From: Kibdelosporangium banguiense
GTDB lineage: Bacteria; Actinomycetota; Actinomycetes; Mycobacteriales; Pseudonocardiaceae
DNA length: 64,000 nt
NCBI RefSeq assembly: GCF_017876405.1
Contig: NZ_JAGINW010000001.1
Span: forward strand, 1,129,203 to 1,193,202
Direction of reading: 5' to 3'
Below are positions 41,369 to 50,474 of this stretch, one piece after another (within the stretch, counting starts at the first letter, position 1; each line of letters begins with the position of its first letter). The notes under the pieces were generated by a model that had not been told where the DNA came from, made no database searches, and saw only the letters and a list, made by a program, of their open reading frames with translations. The position numbers were made by a program, and so were the translations under genes.

Positions 41369-42565
41369 TCAGCCGCGGGACCTGTATTCGCGCAGCAGGC
41401 CCCGGCTGATGATGGTCTTCTGGATCTCGCTGGTGCCTTCGCCGATCAGCAGGAAGGGCGCCTCACGCATGAGGCGTTCGATCTCGTACTCCTTGGAGTA
41501 GCCGTAGCCGCCGTGGATGCGGAAGGAGTCCTGGGTCACTTCGGCGCAGTACTCGGAGGCGATCAGTTTGGCCATGCCGGCTTCGACGTCGTTGCGGGCG
41601 CCGGAGTCCTTGAGGCGGGCGGCGTTGACCATCATCAGGTGGGCGGCCTCGACCTTGGTGGCCATCTCGGCCAGTTTGAAGGCGATGGCCTGGTGTTCGG
41701 CGATCGCCTTGCCGAAAGTCCTGCGCTGCTGGGCGTATTCCACCGCCAGCTCGAAGGCACGGATCGCGATGCCGCAGGCGCGGGCCGCGACATTCACGCG
41801 GCCGACTTCGACTCCGTCCATCATCTGGGCGAAACCCTTGCCCGGCGCGGCACCCAGCACCCGGTCGGCACCGATCTTGAATCCCGAGAACACCGCTTCG
41901 GTTGTGTCCACGCCTTTGTAGCCCATTTTGTCGATCTTGCCGGGGATCGTGAGGCCGGGCGCGACCTCACCGAAGCCGGTCGGCTTCTCGACCAGGAAGG
42001 CGGTCAGGTTCTGGTGGGGTTTTGAAGCTCCTTCATCGGTTTTCGCGAGCAGAGCGATCAAAGTGGAGCTTCCGCCGTTGGTCAGCCACATCTTCTGACC
42101 GTCGATCACGTACCCGTCGCCGTCCTGCTTGGCGCGCGTCTTGATCGCGGCCACGTCCGAACCGAGATCCGGTTCGGACATCGAGAAGGCGCCCCGGACC
42201 TCGCCGGTCGCCATCCGGGGCAGGAAGTGCTGCTTCTGCTCGTCGGTGCCGTGCTGTTTGATCATGTGCGCCACGATGAAGTGGGTGTTGATCACGCCGG
42301 ACACGCTCATCCAGCCGCGGGCGATCTCCTCCACCACGAGGGCGTACGTCAGCAGCGACTCGCCGAGTCCGCCGTACTCCTCGGGGATCGTGAGGCCGAA
42401 GAGGCCCATCTCCTTCATGCCCTCGACGATGTCCGCGGGGTACGTGTCGCCGTGCTCCAGTTCCTGGGCGTGCGGGATGACTTCCTTGTCCACGAAGGTA
42501 CGGACCGTCGAGAGGATCTCCCGCTGGATGTCGGTCAGTCCGGCCGTCTGGGCGAGGCGAGCCAT
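41369..42565 (-). CDS. Acyl-CoA dehydrogenase
   Basis: 398 residues, a full-length flavin acyl-CoA dehydrogenase. FAD and substrate motifs are seen in GEVRGAFSMSEPDLGSDVAA, YVIDGQKMWLTNGGSSTLI and RRTFGKAIAEHQAIAFKLAE. The C-terminal GEGTSEIQKTIISR carries the usual catalytic glutamate region. It oxidises an acyl-CoA to the trans-2-enoyl-CoA; chain preference is not evident. It appears monocistronic, with GGGAGCG as ribosome site. Confidence 0.92.
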   Translation of the reverse strand: MARLAQTAGLTDIQREILSTVRTFVDKEVIPHAQELEHGDTYPADIVEGMKEMGLFGLTIPEEYGGLGESLLTYALVVEEIARGWMSVSGVINTHFIVAHMIKQHGTDEQKQHFLPRMATGEVRGAFSMSEPDLGSDVAAIKTRAKQDGDGYVIDGQKMWLTNGGSSTLIALLAKTDEGASKPHQNLTAFLVEKPTGFGEVAPGLTIPGKIDKMGYKGVDTTEAVFSGFKIGADRVLGAAPGKGFAQMMDGVEVGRVNVAARACGIAIRAFELAVEYAQQRRTFGKAIAEHQAIAFKLAEMATKVEAAHLMMVNAARLKDSGARNDVEAGMAKLIASEYCAEVTQDSFRIHGGYGYSKEYEIERLMREAPFLLIGEGTSEIQKTIISRGLLREYRSRG

Positions 42566-42644
42566 GGTGCGCTCCCGGGAAACGTCGATGTCAGTTACCG
42601 GTCAGTATCGCGCTTTGCCACAGCCCTGCAGTGTGAAGCGGCTC

Positions 42645-42794
42645 TCAGCTGGCGATATCGAGTTGCCGCGCGCAGTGCCGGCAGGCCGCGGCGAAGACGT
42701 GCACATCACGCCGGCACCCCGGGCAGGTGCGCATGCTGCGTTCCAGTAAGTCGTCCTGCTCACGCCGGCGGAAGATCCGAATGCGTTTGCTCAT
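42645..42794 (-). CDS. Small zinc-ribbon protein
   Basis: 49 residues from the ATG at 42794: MSKRIRIFRRREQDDLLERS, then CPGC and CRHC separated by 13 residues, giving a typical zinc-ribbon pair. A basic N-terminus suggests nucleic-acid or acidic-protein contact. No family name is assigned. A longer frame to 42845 lacks support. Confidence 0.5.
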   Translation of the reverse strand: MSKRIRIFRRREQDDLLERSMRTCPGCRRDVHVFAAACRHCARQLDIAS

Positions 42795-42884
42795 GACCTC
42801 CAGCGTTGCCCGAACACCCCCGGGAAAGGCAAATTTCTCATACATAATGTGGGTCTGCTCATAGCAACCTGATACACAGCGTAA

Positions 42885-43667
42885 TTATTCGGATTTGTCC
42901 TGTAATCGTTCTGTGACCTTCGACGCGTTTTCCAGAAAACGCAGTAACTCGACCGGGAACGGCAATACGAGCGTCGAATTCTTCTCGGCTGCTACTTCTA
43001 CGACGGTCTCAAGAAGACGAAGTTGCAGTGCGGCGGGCGTGTTGGCCATCACAGCGGCCGCTTCGGACAACTTCTGGGACGCCTGGAACTCGCCGTCGGC
43101 GGTGATGATGCGGGCCCGGCGTTCCCGTTCCGCCTCGGCCTGCCGGGACATCGAGCGTTTCATCGATTCGGGCAGCGCGACGTCCTTGATCTCCACCCGG
43201 TCGATGTGCACGCCCCATTCCAGCGCCGGGCTGTCGATCATCATCTCCAGGCCCTCGTTGAGCCGTTCCCGGTTGGCCAGCAGATCGTCCAGTTCGCTCT
43301 TGCCGATGATGGACCGCAACGAGGTCTGGGCGACCTGCCCCATCGCGTACCGGTAGTCCTCGACACCGATGATCGCCTGCACCGGGTCGATGACCCGGAA
43401 ATACACCACCGCGTCGACCTTCACCGTCACGTTGTCGCGGGTGATCCCCTCCTGCGCGGGCACCGGCATCGCCACGATCTGCATGTTCACTTTCCGCATG
43501 CGATCGGCGATCGGCAGCATGAAAGTCAGCCCGGGATCCCGTGGCCTGCGGTGCACCTTGCCCCAGCGCAGCACCAAACCCCGCTCATATTGTTTGACGA
43601 CCCGCGCACTGGTTCCGAGCCAGACACCGCCAATGGCGATGATCCCGGTGAGAATCTCGACGAGCAT
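42885..43667 (-). CDS. SPFH/band-7 membrane protein (slipin type)
   Basis: 260 residues from the ATG at 43667. One N-terminal transmembrane helix (LVEILTGIIAIGGVWLG) is followed by the SPFH domain (ARVVKQYERGLVLRWGKVHR, PVPAQEGITRDNVTVKVDAVV, WGVHIDRVEIKDVALPESMK) and a helical C-terminus. Slipins form membrane-bound oligomers and are often paired with NfeD proteases; no nfeD is visible next to it here. The frame is open to 43739 but that part lacks family sequence and would overlap the preceding gene. Confidence 0.87.
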   Translation of the reverse strand: MLVEILTGIIAIGGVWLGTSARVVKQYERGLVLRWGKVHRRPRDPGLTFMLPIADRMRKVNMQIVAMPVPAQEGITRDNVTVKVDAVVYFRVIDPVQAIIGVEDYRYAMGQVAQTSLRSIIGKSELDDLLANRERLNEGLEMMIDSPALEWGVHIDRVEIKDVALPESMKRSMSRQAEAERERRARIITADGEFQASQKLSEAAAVMANTPAALQLRLLETVVEVAAEKNSTLVLPFPVELLRFLENASKVTERLQDKSE

Positions 43668-43713
43668 GGCAGCACCACCAATCCTCGATGGTCCCAATGC
43701 TACGCCGGTCGTT

Positions 43714-44022
43714 TTACCGGGCCTCTGCTCTGGCGACACTCAGCCGGAAGTGAAACGTCCTGGTGACACCCTGAACCTGAACAGTCCAGATGTCCTCGCC
43801 GGTCCGGTAGATCCGGCGGCCGCGCTCGGACATCGGATGCCGCGGCTGATACTGCCGGGCCATCATCGCGCCGTCGGTGAGTGCCGCCTCACGAGTCGGA
43901 AAAGTCCGGACATGGCTGAGACCCCAGATCCGCGCATCCGACCCGATGTTCTCCTCCACCAGCACGCACCACTCGCCTTGGATCGGCCCACCGGCCGGAA
44001 CTGGATCTTGTGGTCTCTCCAT
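43714..44022 (-). CDS. Conserved hypothetical protein
   Basis: 102 residues (GEWCVLVEENIGSDARIWGL, HVRTFPTREAALTDGAMMA, EDIWTVQVQGVTRTFHFRLS). Mixed alpha/beta with a Trp-rich core; a small domain common in actinomycetes but without a function I can name. It is 49 nt from and divergent to the MgtE-like gene, and 46 nt upstream of the SPFH gene in the same direction. Confidence 0.6.
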   Translation of the reverse strand: MERPQDPVPAGGPIQGEWCVLVEENIGSDARIWGLSHVRTFPTREAALTDGAMMARQYQPRHPMSERGRRIYRTGEDIWTVQVQGVTRTFHFRLSVARAEAR

Positions 44023-44071
44023 GGCCGTAGGATGCCGCGCAGCCCACGCCGTTGGCTACTAACCTGATCAC

Positions 44072-45340
44072 GTGGCGGGCACAAACCGGGTTTTCGCGGG
44101 TCAGCTGGCAGGACTGCCGGTCTACGGTCCGGACGGCGAACGAATCGGCAGAGTGCGCGACATCGTCGCGAGTCTGCGGGCCGACCGCCAGCCGCCCAGG
44201 GTCCTTGGTGTCGTCGTCGAACTGGCCACCCGGCGCCGGATCTTCGTGCCCATGCTCCGGGTCACGTCGATCGAGCCGACCGCGCTGACCCTCGCCACAG
44301 GCTCGGTCAACCTGCGCCACTTCCATCAGCGCCCCAACGAAGTTCTTGTCGTCGGCCAGCTCTTCGATGCCCGCGTCACGATCGAGTCCCGCGATGCCGC
44401 GGCCGTCGTCGAAGATGTCGGCATGGAGCCCACCCGCACCAGGGACTGGGTTCTCGGCCGTGTCGCCGTGCGCGAACGTCTCGGGCGATTCGGTCGCCGC
44501 GGTCCGGTCCGGGTCCTCAAGTGGGAGGACGTCCGGGGTCCGGGTGTCCTTGAGCTTGCGGCGGAACCTCAAGGCGCCCAACAACTCGTGGCTGTGTTCG
44601 ACAACATGCGCGCGGCCGACGTCGCCGCCGCGATCCGGGATCTGCCCACCAAGCGGCGCTACGAAGTCGCCGACGCACTGGACGACGAGCGCCTGGCGGA
44701 CGTGATCGAGGAACTGCCTGAGGACGACCAGAAGGACATCCTGGCCCACCTCGACGACGAGCGTGCCGCCGACATCCTCGAGACGATGGACCCCGACGAC
44801 GCCGCCGACCTGCTCGCCGAACTGTCCGAACTGGACAAGAACCGGCTGCTGGAACTGATGGAGCCCGAGGAGTCCGCTCCGGTCCGGCGACTGCTGGAGT
44901 ACTCGTCGAACACCGCGGGTGGCCTGATGACGCCTGAGCCCGTCGTGCTGACGCCGGACGCCACGATTGCCGAGGCCCTTGCGCGGGTTCGTAACCCCGA
45001 TCTCACGCCTGCGCTCGCCAGCATGGTGTTCGTCACCAGACCGCCGTCCGCCACGCCGACCGGCCGCTATCTGGGGTGCGTACATGTGCAACGGTTGTTG
45101 CGTGAGCCACCGTCCGAGCTTGTCGCCGGCGCGCTGGACGCGGATCTCGCCAAACTGCCGCCGACCGCGTCGCTGGGCGAGGTGACGCGGTACTTCGCCG
45201 CGTACAACCTCGTGTGCGGCCCTGTGGTCGATGAGACCGAGCATCTGCTCGGCGCGGTCACCGTTGACGACGTGCTCGACCACCTGCTGCCCGAAGGCTG
45301 GCGGGAGAACGGGTTGTGGGAGGCCACCACCGATGCCTGA
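44072..45340 (+). CDS. MgtE N-domain/CBS protein without the membrane channel
   Basis: 422 residues. A PRC-barrel-like start (GLPVYGPDGERIGRVRDIVA) is followed by the MgtE N-terminal superhelix (IRDLPTKRRYEVADALDDER, DERAADILETMDPDDAADLL) and a CBS pair (SSNTAGGLMTPEPVVLTPDA, GPVVDETEHLLGAVTVDDVL). The transmembrane channel of true MgtE transporters is absent, so this is only the Mg-sensing cytoplasmic half; Rv1232c is the equivalent. It overlaps the DUF1003 gene by 8 nt, and the pair may form a membrane complex. TAACCT ends 6 nt before the GTG: leaderless. Confidence 0.88.
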   Translation: MAGTNRVFAGQLAGLPVYGPDGERIGRVRDIVASLRADRQPPRVLGVVVELATRRRIFVPMLRVTSIEPTALTLATGSVNLRHFHQRPNEVLVVGQLFDARVTIESRDAAAVVEDVGMEPTRTRDWVLGRVAVRERLGRFGRRGPVRVLKWEDVRGPGVLELAAEPQGAQQLVAVFDNMRAADVAAAIRDLPTKRRYEVADALDDERLADVIEELPEDDQKDILAHLDDERAADILETMDPDDAADLLAELSELDKNRLLELMEPEESAPVRRLLEYSSNTAGGLMTPEPVVLTPDATIAEALARVRNPDLTPALASMVFVTRPPSATPTGRYLGCVHVQRLLREPPSELVAGALDADLAKLPPTASLGEVTRYFAAYNLVCGPVVDETEHLLGAVTVDDVLDHLLPEGWRENGLWEATTDA

Positions 45341-45866
45341 GCTGCTGCCCCGCCGCCGGCTCGACCAGCCCGTCCGGCCGCGCCGGTTCCTGCGGTTCGA
45401 GTTCGACCCGGAGGCGTTCGGCCGGTTCTCCGAACGGCTCGCCAGGTTCCTCGGCACCGGCAAGTTCCTGTTCTGGCAGACCCTGATCGTGATCGTGTGG
45501 ATCACGCTCAACCTGGCGGCCGCGTCGATGCAATGGGACCCGTACCCGTTCATCCTGCTCAATCTGGCCTTCTCCACGCAGGCCGCCTACGCGGCGCCGC
45601 TGATCCTGCTCGCGCAGAACAGGCAGGACGACCGGGACCGGATCTCGCTCGACGAGGACCGCAAACGCGCGGCACAGACCAAAGCGGACACCGAATACCT
45701 GGCGCGGGAGATCGCGGCGTTGCGGCTGGCGGTCGGCGAAGTGGCCACGCGCGACTACCTGCGCAGCGAGCTCGACCGGCTACGGACCGATCTCAACGCC
45801 AAACCGCGCCGCCGGGCGTCGGCCGAGAACATCAAGGACAACCCCGCTTGGCAGGATCAGGGCTGA
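45333..45866 (+). CDS. DUF1003 membrane protein
   Basis: 177 residues from the ATG at 45333. Two transmembrane helices (about 47-90) contain the DUF1003 signature FWQTLIVIVWITLNL and WDPYPFILLNLAFSTQAAYA-type sequence, followed by a coiled-coil-prone tail (DDRDRISLDEDRKRAAQTKA). It matches Rv1231c beside the MgtE-like gene. Tight overlap with the Mg-sensor half-protein suggests that it supplies the membrane part of a joint device. Confidence 0.87.
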   Translation: MPELLPRRRLDQPVRPRRFLRFEFDPEAFGRFSERLARFLGTGKFLFWQTLIVIVWITLNLAAASMQWDPYPFILLNLAFSTQAAYAAPLILLAQNRQDDRDRISLDEDRKRAAQTKADTEYLAREIAALRLAVGEVATRDYLRSELDRLRTDLNAKPRRRASAENIKDNPAWQDQG

Positions 45867-46318
45867 GCGTCCGCGATCCGCTGTGTCAACTGCGCGATGG
45901 TGGCGAGTTCTTGCTCATCCAGCAACTCGACGAAGTGACGGACAACACCTGCGAGGTGCGTACGCGCGGCGATGCCCAGCCGGTTCGCGCCCGCGGGCGT
46001 CAACCGTGCGACCACGCCACGGCCGTCGCCGTCGACGCGCTCCCTGATCACAAGCCCGGCCCGTTCCAGCCTGTCGACCAAACGTGTCACGCCCGAACGT
46101 GACAACAACACGGCCTCAGCGAGCTCCGCCATCCGCAACCGCTGGTCCTCGGCTTCGGCGAGCTGTGCGAGCACGTCGTACGCACCCAGCGAAAGACGTT
46201 GTTCGGCGAGCAATTCGGCTTCGAGGCAACGCGTCACTTTGGCATGTGAGCGCAGGAAAGCACGCCATGCGTCGATTTCGCTTCGGGTGGGCAACCGGGT
46301 TGCACCTAACTCCGGCAC
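45857..46318 (-). CDS. MarR-family regulator
   Basis: 153 residues of winged-helix MarR type: LSLGAYDVLAQLAEAEDQRL, RMAELAEAVLLSRSGVTRLV and the wing REVDG-like segment VIRERVDGDGRGVVARLTPA. The target is not evident; the convergent 10 nt overlap with the DUF1003 gene argues against coregulation with it, and the divergent mrp gene is 87 nt away. Confidence 0.87.
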   Translation of the reverse strand: MPELGATRLPTRSEIDAWRAFLRSHAKVTRCLEAELLAEQRLSLGAYDVLAQLAEAEDQRLRMAELAEAVLLSRSGVTRLVDRLERAGLVIRERVDGDGRGVVARLTPAGANRLGIAARTHLAGVVRHFVELLDEQELATIAQLTQRIADAQP

Positions 46319-46405
46319 AAGCCGATGTTACGGAACGCGCGCAAGTGAGTGCATAGCGCCCCACTGAACGGGCGGCGCGTCAGGTTTCGCCCTACCGGAA
46401 GTAGC

Positions 46406-47539
46406 ATGAGAAAGGTGATACCCACTGTCGAAGCGGTCCGTAAGGCGCTCGCAGGCGTGCAGGACCCTGAGATCCACCGCCCGATCACGGACCTCGGCAT
46501 GGTCAAGGACGTCACGGTGCACCCGGACGGCCTTGTCGACGTCGGCGTGTACTTGACCGTCGCCGGCTGTCCGTTGCGCGACAAGATCACGCGTGACGTG
46601 ACGGCTGCCGTCTCCGCGCTCGAAGGCGTCCAAGAGGTACGCGTCGAGCTGGACGTGATGAACGACGAGCAGCGCACCGCGATGCGTAAGTCCTTGCGTG
46701 GCGACGAACCCAAGATCCCGTTCGCCGAACCCGGCTCCATGACCCGCGTGTACTGCGTCGCGTCCGGCAAGGGTGGCGTCGGCAAATCCAGCGTCACCGT
46801 GAACCTTGCTGTCGCGATGGCCGAACGCGGCCTCTCCGTCGGCGTCGTCGACGCGGACATCTACGGCCACTCCGTGCCCAGGATGCTCGGCGCGACCGGC
46901 AAACCGACCAAGGTCGAATCGATGATCATGCCGCCGCAGGCCAACGGCGTGAAAGTCATCTCGATCGGTATGTTCACCCCCGGCAACACGCCGGTGGTGT
47001 GGCGCGGCCCGATGCTGCACCGCGCCCTGCAGCAGTTCCTCGCGGACGTCTTCTGGGGCGATCTGGACATCCTGTTGCTGGACCTGCCGCCCGGCACCGG
47101 TGACATCGCCATCTCGGTCGCCCAGCTGATCCCGAACGCCGAGATCCTCGTCGTGACGACCCCGCAGCAGGCCGCCGCCGAGGTTGCCGAACGAGCGGGC
47201 GCGATCGCGCTGCAGACCCGTCAGCGCATCGCCGGCGTGATCGAGAACATGTCCTGGCTGCAGATGCCCGACGGCTCGCGGATGGACATCTTCGGCGCGG
47301 GCGGCGGCCAGACCGTGTCGGACTCGCTCTCCCGCGCCGTGGGGTCCGAGGTTCCCCTGCTCGGCCAGGTTCCGCTGGACCCGCGGTTGCGCGAAGGCGG
47401 CGACGCCGGCACTCCCCTGGTCACGCTGGATCCCGAGGCCCCGGCATCGGTTGTGCTGAAGGACGTTGCCAAACGTCTGACCGTCCGGGCCCGCGGCCTG
47501 GCCGGCCGGATGCTGTCGGTCTCCCCGGCAGGCCGCTGA
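46406..47539 (+). CDS. mrp: Mrp/ApbC-type Fe-S cluster carrier ATPase
   Basis: 377 residues from the ATG at 46406. An N-terminal MIP18/DUF59-type domain (IHRPITDLGMVKDVTVHPDG, C55) is followed by the deviant Walker A GKGGVGKSS (121-129), the Asp switch VGVVDADIYG and Walker B-like DLPPGTGD. The region where Nbp35/Mrp usually has a CxxC cluster site (IENMSWLQMPDG) has no cysteine, as in other actinobacterial Mrp proteins I know. It probably helps assemble or deliver Fe-S clusters. An in-frame ATG at 46349 is possible. Confidence 0.9.
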   Translation: MRKVIPTVEAVRKALAGVQDPEIHRPITDLGMVKDVTVHPDGLVDVGVYLTVAGCPLRDKITRDVTAAVSALEGVQEVRVELDVMNDEQRTAMRKSLRGDEPKIPFAEPGSMTRVYCVASGKGGVGKSSVTVNLAVAMAERGLSVGVVDADIYGHSVPRMLGATGKPTKVESMIMPPQANGVKVISIGMFTPGNTPVVWRGPMLHRALQQFLADVFWGDLDILLLDLPPGTGDIAISVAQLIPNAEILVVTTPQQAAAEVAERAGAIALQTRQRIAGVIENMSWLQMPDGSRMDIFGAGGGQTVSDSLSRAVGSEVPLLGQVPLDPRLREGGDAGTPLVTLDPEAPASVVLKDVAKRLTVRARGLAGRMLSVSPAGR

Positions 47540-47547
47540 CCAGATCG

Positions 47548-47591
47548 CATTCGTCCTTCTTGGCCAGCTCGTTGGCCAAGAAGGACGAATG
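47548..47591 (+). terminator. Strong terminator after mrp
   Basis: CATTCGTCCTTCTTGGCCA (47548-47566) and its exact complement at 47573-47591 form a 19-bp perfect stem with a 6 nt loop, 8 nt after the mrp stop; TTATTC follows. It is symmetrical enough to act in both directions. Confidence 0.8.
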
Positions 47592-47717
47592 TTATTCGCT
47601 TCTGCCGGAAATTCCGTGAGAAGAACTCGTCCATCCGGCGGACGCCCGGTCCAAAACAGGGATTCCGATCACATCGCCCAGTGAATTCCCCGGTCGTTTC
47701 CGGCAGACTCGGCCTCT

Positions 47718-48488
47718 TTACTCGGCGCCGTTACTCCACCGCCGGGGTCGCGACGACGGCGTCGGAAAAATTCTCATGTTCGACGCCTGTCTCGGCTCGG
47801 GAAAGGGTTCGACAGATCCCGAATCGCCGGTCGCCGAGTCTGTTCTGGAGTGAACGGTCCCGTCGCCCGGCATTTTCAGCCGCATGGCACAGAGCCGGAA
47901 CACCTCGACCGCCAGTTCCACGATGTCGTCGGGTGCCGGGCCGGAATCCGTGGGATGTGCCAATACGGTGGCCTGCAGACTGTCCAGTGCGTCGGCGGCG
48001 TGCGGCATGACCTCGTTGACGGCCCTCGCGAGCAGCAGGAGAGCCTGGCCGAGGGCGGCATCATGCCGGATGCCCGCGACGGCGGCCACCACCGCGCGGA
48101 CGTTGCGCACTTCGAGGCGCCCGTCGACGGCCCAGAACAGCACGCCGCTGGCGACCAGTTCGCTGAGCAGGGTCGGACGGCCGCGGACCACTTCGCTGAC
48201 CAGCTGGCTGACCGACAGCAGCTTGTCCAGCACCATGTCCGGCTCGAGCAGGGCACGGACCGCTTCCAGCGGCAGGCCCTGGCTCTGCAGGTGGAGTATG
48301 TGCCGCATGCGGATGACGTGGCCGCGGCCGTAGTACGGGGTCCGTCCCACCCGCGCCGGCGGCTGGAGCAGCCCGCGCGCGTGGTAGGAGCGCACGGTCC
48401 GTGGCGTGAGACCGATCTCGGCCGAGAATTGTCCAATTGTCATCGAACGCCGTCCGGCGCCCGCGGTAGGCAGCGGTAACCTGGTCAC
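47718..48488 (-). CDS. MerR-family regulator with large C-terminal domain
   Basis: 256 residues. The N-terminal MerR HTH is clear (MTIGQFSAEIGLTPRTVRSY, HARGLLQPPARVGRTPYYGR). The remaining 170 residues are helical without cysteines or a known effector domain, and the last 40 are disordered. An ATG at 48443 (residue 16) is an equally good start. It is divergent from the secreted Trp/Cys-rich protein across 348 nt, and could control it. Confidence 0.8.
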   Translation of the reverse strand: MTRLPLPTAGAGRRSMTIGQFSAEIGLTPRTVRSYHARGLLQPPARVGRTPYYGRGHVIRMRHILHLQSQGLPLEAVRALLEPDMVLDKLLSVSQLVSEVVRGRPTLLSELVASGVLFWAVDGRLEVRNVRAVVAAVAGIRHDAALGQALLLLARAVNEVMPHAADALDSLQATVLAHPTDSGPAPDDIVELAVEVFRLCAMRLKMPGDGTVHSRTDSATGDSGSVEPFPEPRQASNMRIFPTPSSRPRRWSNGAE

Positions 48489-48836
48489 GAGTGCGGAATT
48501 GATCTAGTTCGGCCATACCAGGGCAACTGGCACCAAACGACGCAGGTCCATAACGTGTCCGCATGACTCACCAGGAACCCCCCAAGGTTGATGATTTTGC
48601 GGGCGCTTGACACAAGCCGGTCAAGTATGTCAGCGCCGGTATAAGCCGGGCATAAGTCGTCCCGGCGACGGCCCGTGTGATCAAATCGCCCGGATGGGCC
48701 AGAAAATGGCTGGACACCTCGTGGAAGCATTTGCTTCCACAGGACCGGCTTGTCTCCAACTCTCTCCATTTCACGGGGCAGGGCGACATCCTTTCGGGGT
48801 TGTTGTCGCTGTCCTCCGTGCGGGAGAGGAAAGAGT
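48489..48836. other. Intergenic region merR/secreted protein
   Basis: About 350 nt without a gene. It holds a perfect 8-bp inverted repeat, GTGGAAGC-ATTT-GCTTCCAC (48721-48740), and a TTGACA at 48607-48612 without a convincing -10 at normal spacing. A promoter and operator for the rightward secreted-protein gene are expected here. Confidence 0.4.
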
Positions 48837-49214
48837 ATGAATTTGTCCTTCCGGAACGCGATCAAACTACTGCTGGCCGGCCTGGCACTGTTCGTCGGCA
48901 TGGGCCTGTCACCGGCCACCGCTGCGGCCGACACCACCGGCGACTCCGCCGTCGTGCAGGTGGCGAAGGCACCGGCAGCGGTACAGGCCGTCGAGTCGGC
49001 CAAGATCCCCTGGGACGTGTGGTGCAGCTGGTCCTGGAACTCGAAGAGGGTCGACTACCAGTGCACCGTGCGCGCGGGGTACGTGCGTGTGTGGGCTGAC
49101 TGCATCGGCTGGGGCCGCGTCTACACAGGGTGGGTCGGCGTCGGCCAGCACCACCTGTGGGTCGACTGCGGCAGTTACACACTCGGCTCGTTCGGGCGTA
49201 ATTTCTCCGACTGA
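48837..49214 (+). CDS. Secreted Trp- and Cys-rich small protein
   Basis: 125 residues with a Sec signal peptide (FRNAIKLLLAGLALFVGMGL, cleavage near the ATAAA site at about 27-31). The mature C-terminal 70 residues hold four cysteines (C63, C76, C89, C111), enough for two disulfides, and eight tryptophans (WDVWCSWSW cluster). No family is recognised; the composition fits a small secreted beta-rich binding or antimicrobial-type protein. A good Shine-Dalgarno (GGAGAGGAAAG) precedes the ATG. It converges on the ABC permease gene 64 nt away. Confidence 0.7.
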   Translation: MNLSFRNAIKLLLAGLALFVGMGLSPATAAADTTGDSAVVQVAKAPAAVQAVESAKIPWDVWCSWSWNSKRVDYQCTVRAGYVRVWADCIGWGRVYTGWVGVGQHHLWVDCGSYTLGSFGRNFSD

Positions 49215-49277
49215 TTTCACTCCTTTTGTGACCCCCGGTGCCTCATCACCGGGGGTCACACCCTGTGCGGGCCAGGG

Positions 49278-50474
49278 TCAGGTGGTCGCCAGCGCCTCGG
49301 TCGGTGTCAGCCTGGCCGCCCGGGCTGCCGGATACACACCGGCGATCACCCCGATGAGCACCGCGGCACCCACACCGCCGGCCAGCATCCCCGCCGGGAG
49401 CACCGTCGGCCAGCCCTGGTAGGCCGAGTAGCCGGCGGTGACCGCCGTGCCGAGCAGCACTCCGAGGCCGCCGCCCAGCCCGGCCAGCGCGATCGACTCG
49501 GTCAGGAACTGCCCGCCGATCTGGCGCCGGCTGGCTCCCAGAGCCCGGCGCAGCCCGATCTCACGGCGTCGCTCCAGCACCGAGATGACCATCGTGTTGG
49601 CCACGCCGATCCCCCCGACCAGCAGTGCGACCGCCCCCAGTCCGATGAACAACGACGAGTAGGCCTGGTCCACCAGCCGCTGCGCGGCCAGCGCGTCGGA
49701 CGGGCGGCTGACGAGCACCTCGTTGGGGCGCGCGGGATTCGTGGTCCGGCCGAGCACCGATTTCACGTCGTCCACCGCGCGTTCGTCCGCCCGCACGTAG
49801 ATCTGGCCAGGCCGCCCGTCGAAGCCGAGGTAGGTCTGCGCCGCCGGCCAGCCGACCATGACCGAGTTGTCCACCTCCGGCGCGAGTGGCACCGGCTCCA
49901 GCACGCCGGCCACGGTGAACCACCGGTCCTTGATCCACACCAGCACGCCCGGTCCGACCGCGAGCAGCTGTGCCGCCCGGGCGCCGAGCACGGTCACCGG
50001 GAACCGCTCGGTGGCCGCGTCGAGGAATCCCCCAGTACGCACCCGGGCGTTGAGCACGCCGAGCAGGTCCAGATTGCCTGCCACCACCCGCAGCCCGCCG
50101 CCCTCGGTACTCGGCACGCGGTCGGTGCGCCGCACCGACGCCGTCGTCATGCCGATCGCGCTGACCGACTGGACCGGGCCGATCCGTTTGATCATGGTCA
50201 CCGACTCCGCAGGCAGCACGGCCTTCTTCCCGGTCAGCGGATCGGCGCCGGGCGCCACGGTGAGCAGGTTGGGCCCGAGCCCGGCGAGCTCGTTGCGCAG
50301 TGCCGCCTGGTTCGACGCAGGCACACCGACCACAGCGATCAGGGCGGCGATACCGATCGCTATGCCAAGCGCGGCAAGCACAGTGCGCAGCGGCCGGGTG
50401 CGCAACCCGATCATCCCCAGCCGGACCGTGTCCCACGGTGCCATCCGAACACGCCCAGGCAGTTTCATAGTCAT
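49278..50474 (-). CDS. MacB/FtsX-type ABC transporter permease
   Basis: 398 residues: one N-terminal helix, a large periplasmic MacB-PCD-like domain, then three C-terminal helices ([58 protein letters not shown]) of the FtsX domain with the [17 protein letters not shown] coupling segment. Such permeases move signals or peptides across the envelope rather than nutrients. It overlaps the ATPase gene by 4 nt; with the ATPase and adaptor it forms a tripartite-like unit. Confidence 0.9.
   Translation of the reverse strand: MTMKLPGRVRMAPWDTVRLGMIGLRTRPLRTVLAALGIAIGIAALIAVVGVPASNQAALRNELAGLGPNLLTVAPGADPLTGKKAVLPAESVTMIKRIGPVQSVSAIGMTTASVRRTDRVPSTEGGGLRVVAGNLDLLGVLNARVRTGGFLDAATERFPVTVLGARAAQLLAVGPGVLVWIKDRWFTVAGVLEPVPLAPEVDNSVMVGWPAAQTYLGFDGRPGQIYVRADERAVDDVKSVLGRTTNPARPNEVLVSRPSDALAAQRLVDQAYSSLFIGLGAVALLVGGIGVANTMVISVLERRREIGLRRALGASRRQIGGQFLTESIALAGLGGGLGVLLGTAVTAGYSAYQGWPTVLPAGMLAGGVGAAVLIGVIAGVYPAARAARLTPTEALATT

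Noticed and set aside
48607..48645. TTGACA-based promoter for the secreted protein
   Set aside because: TATGTC follows at 13 nt and TATAAG at 27 nt; neither is at normal spacing.
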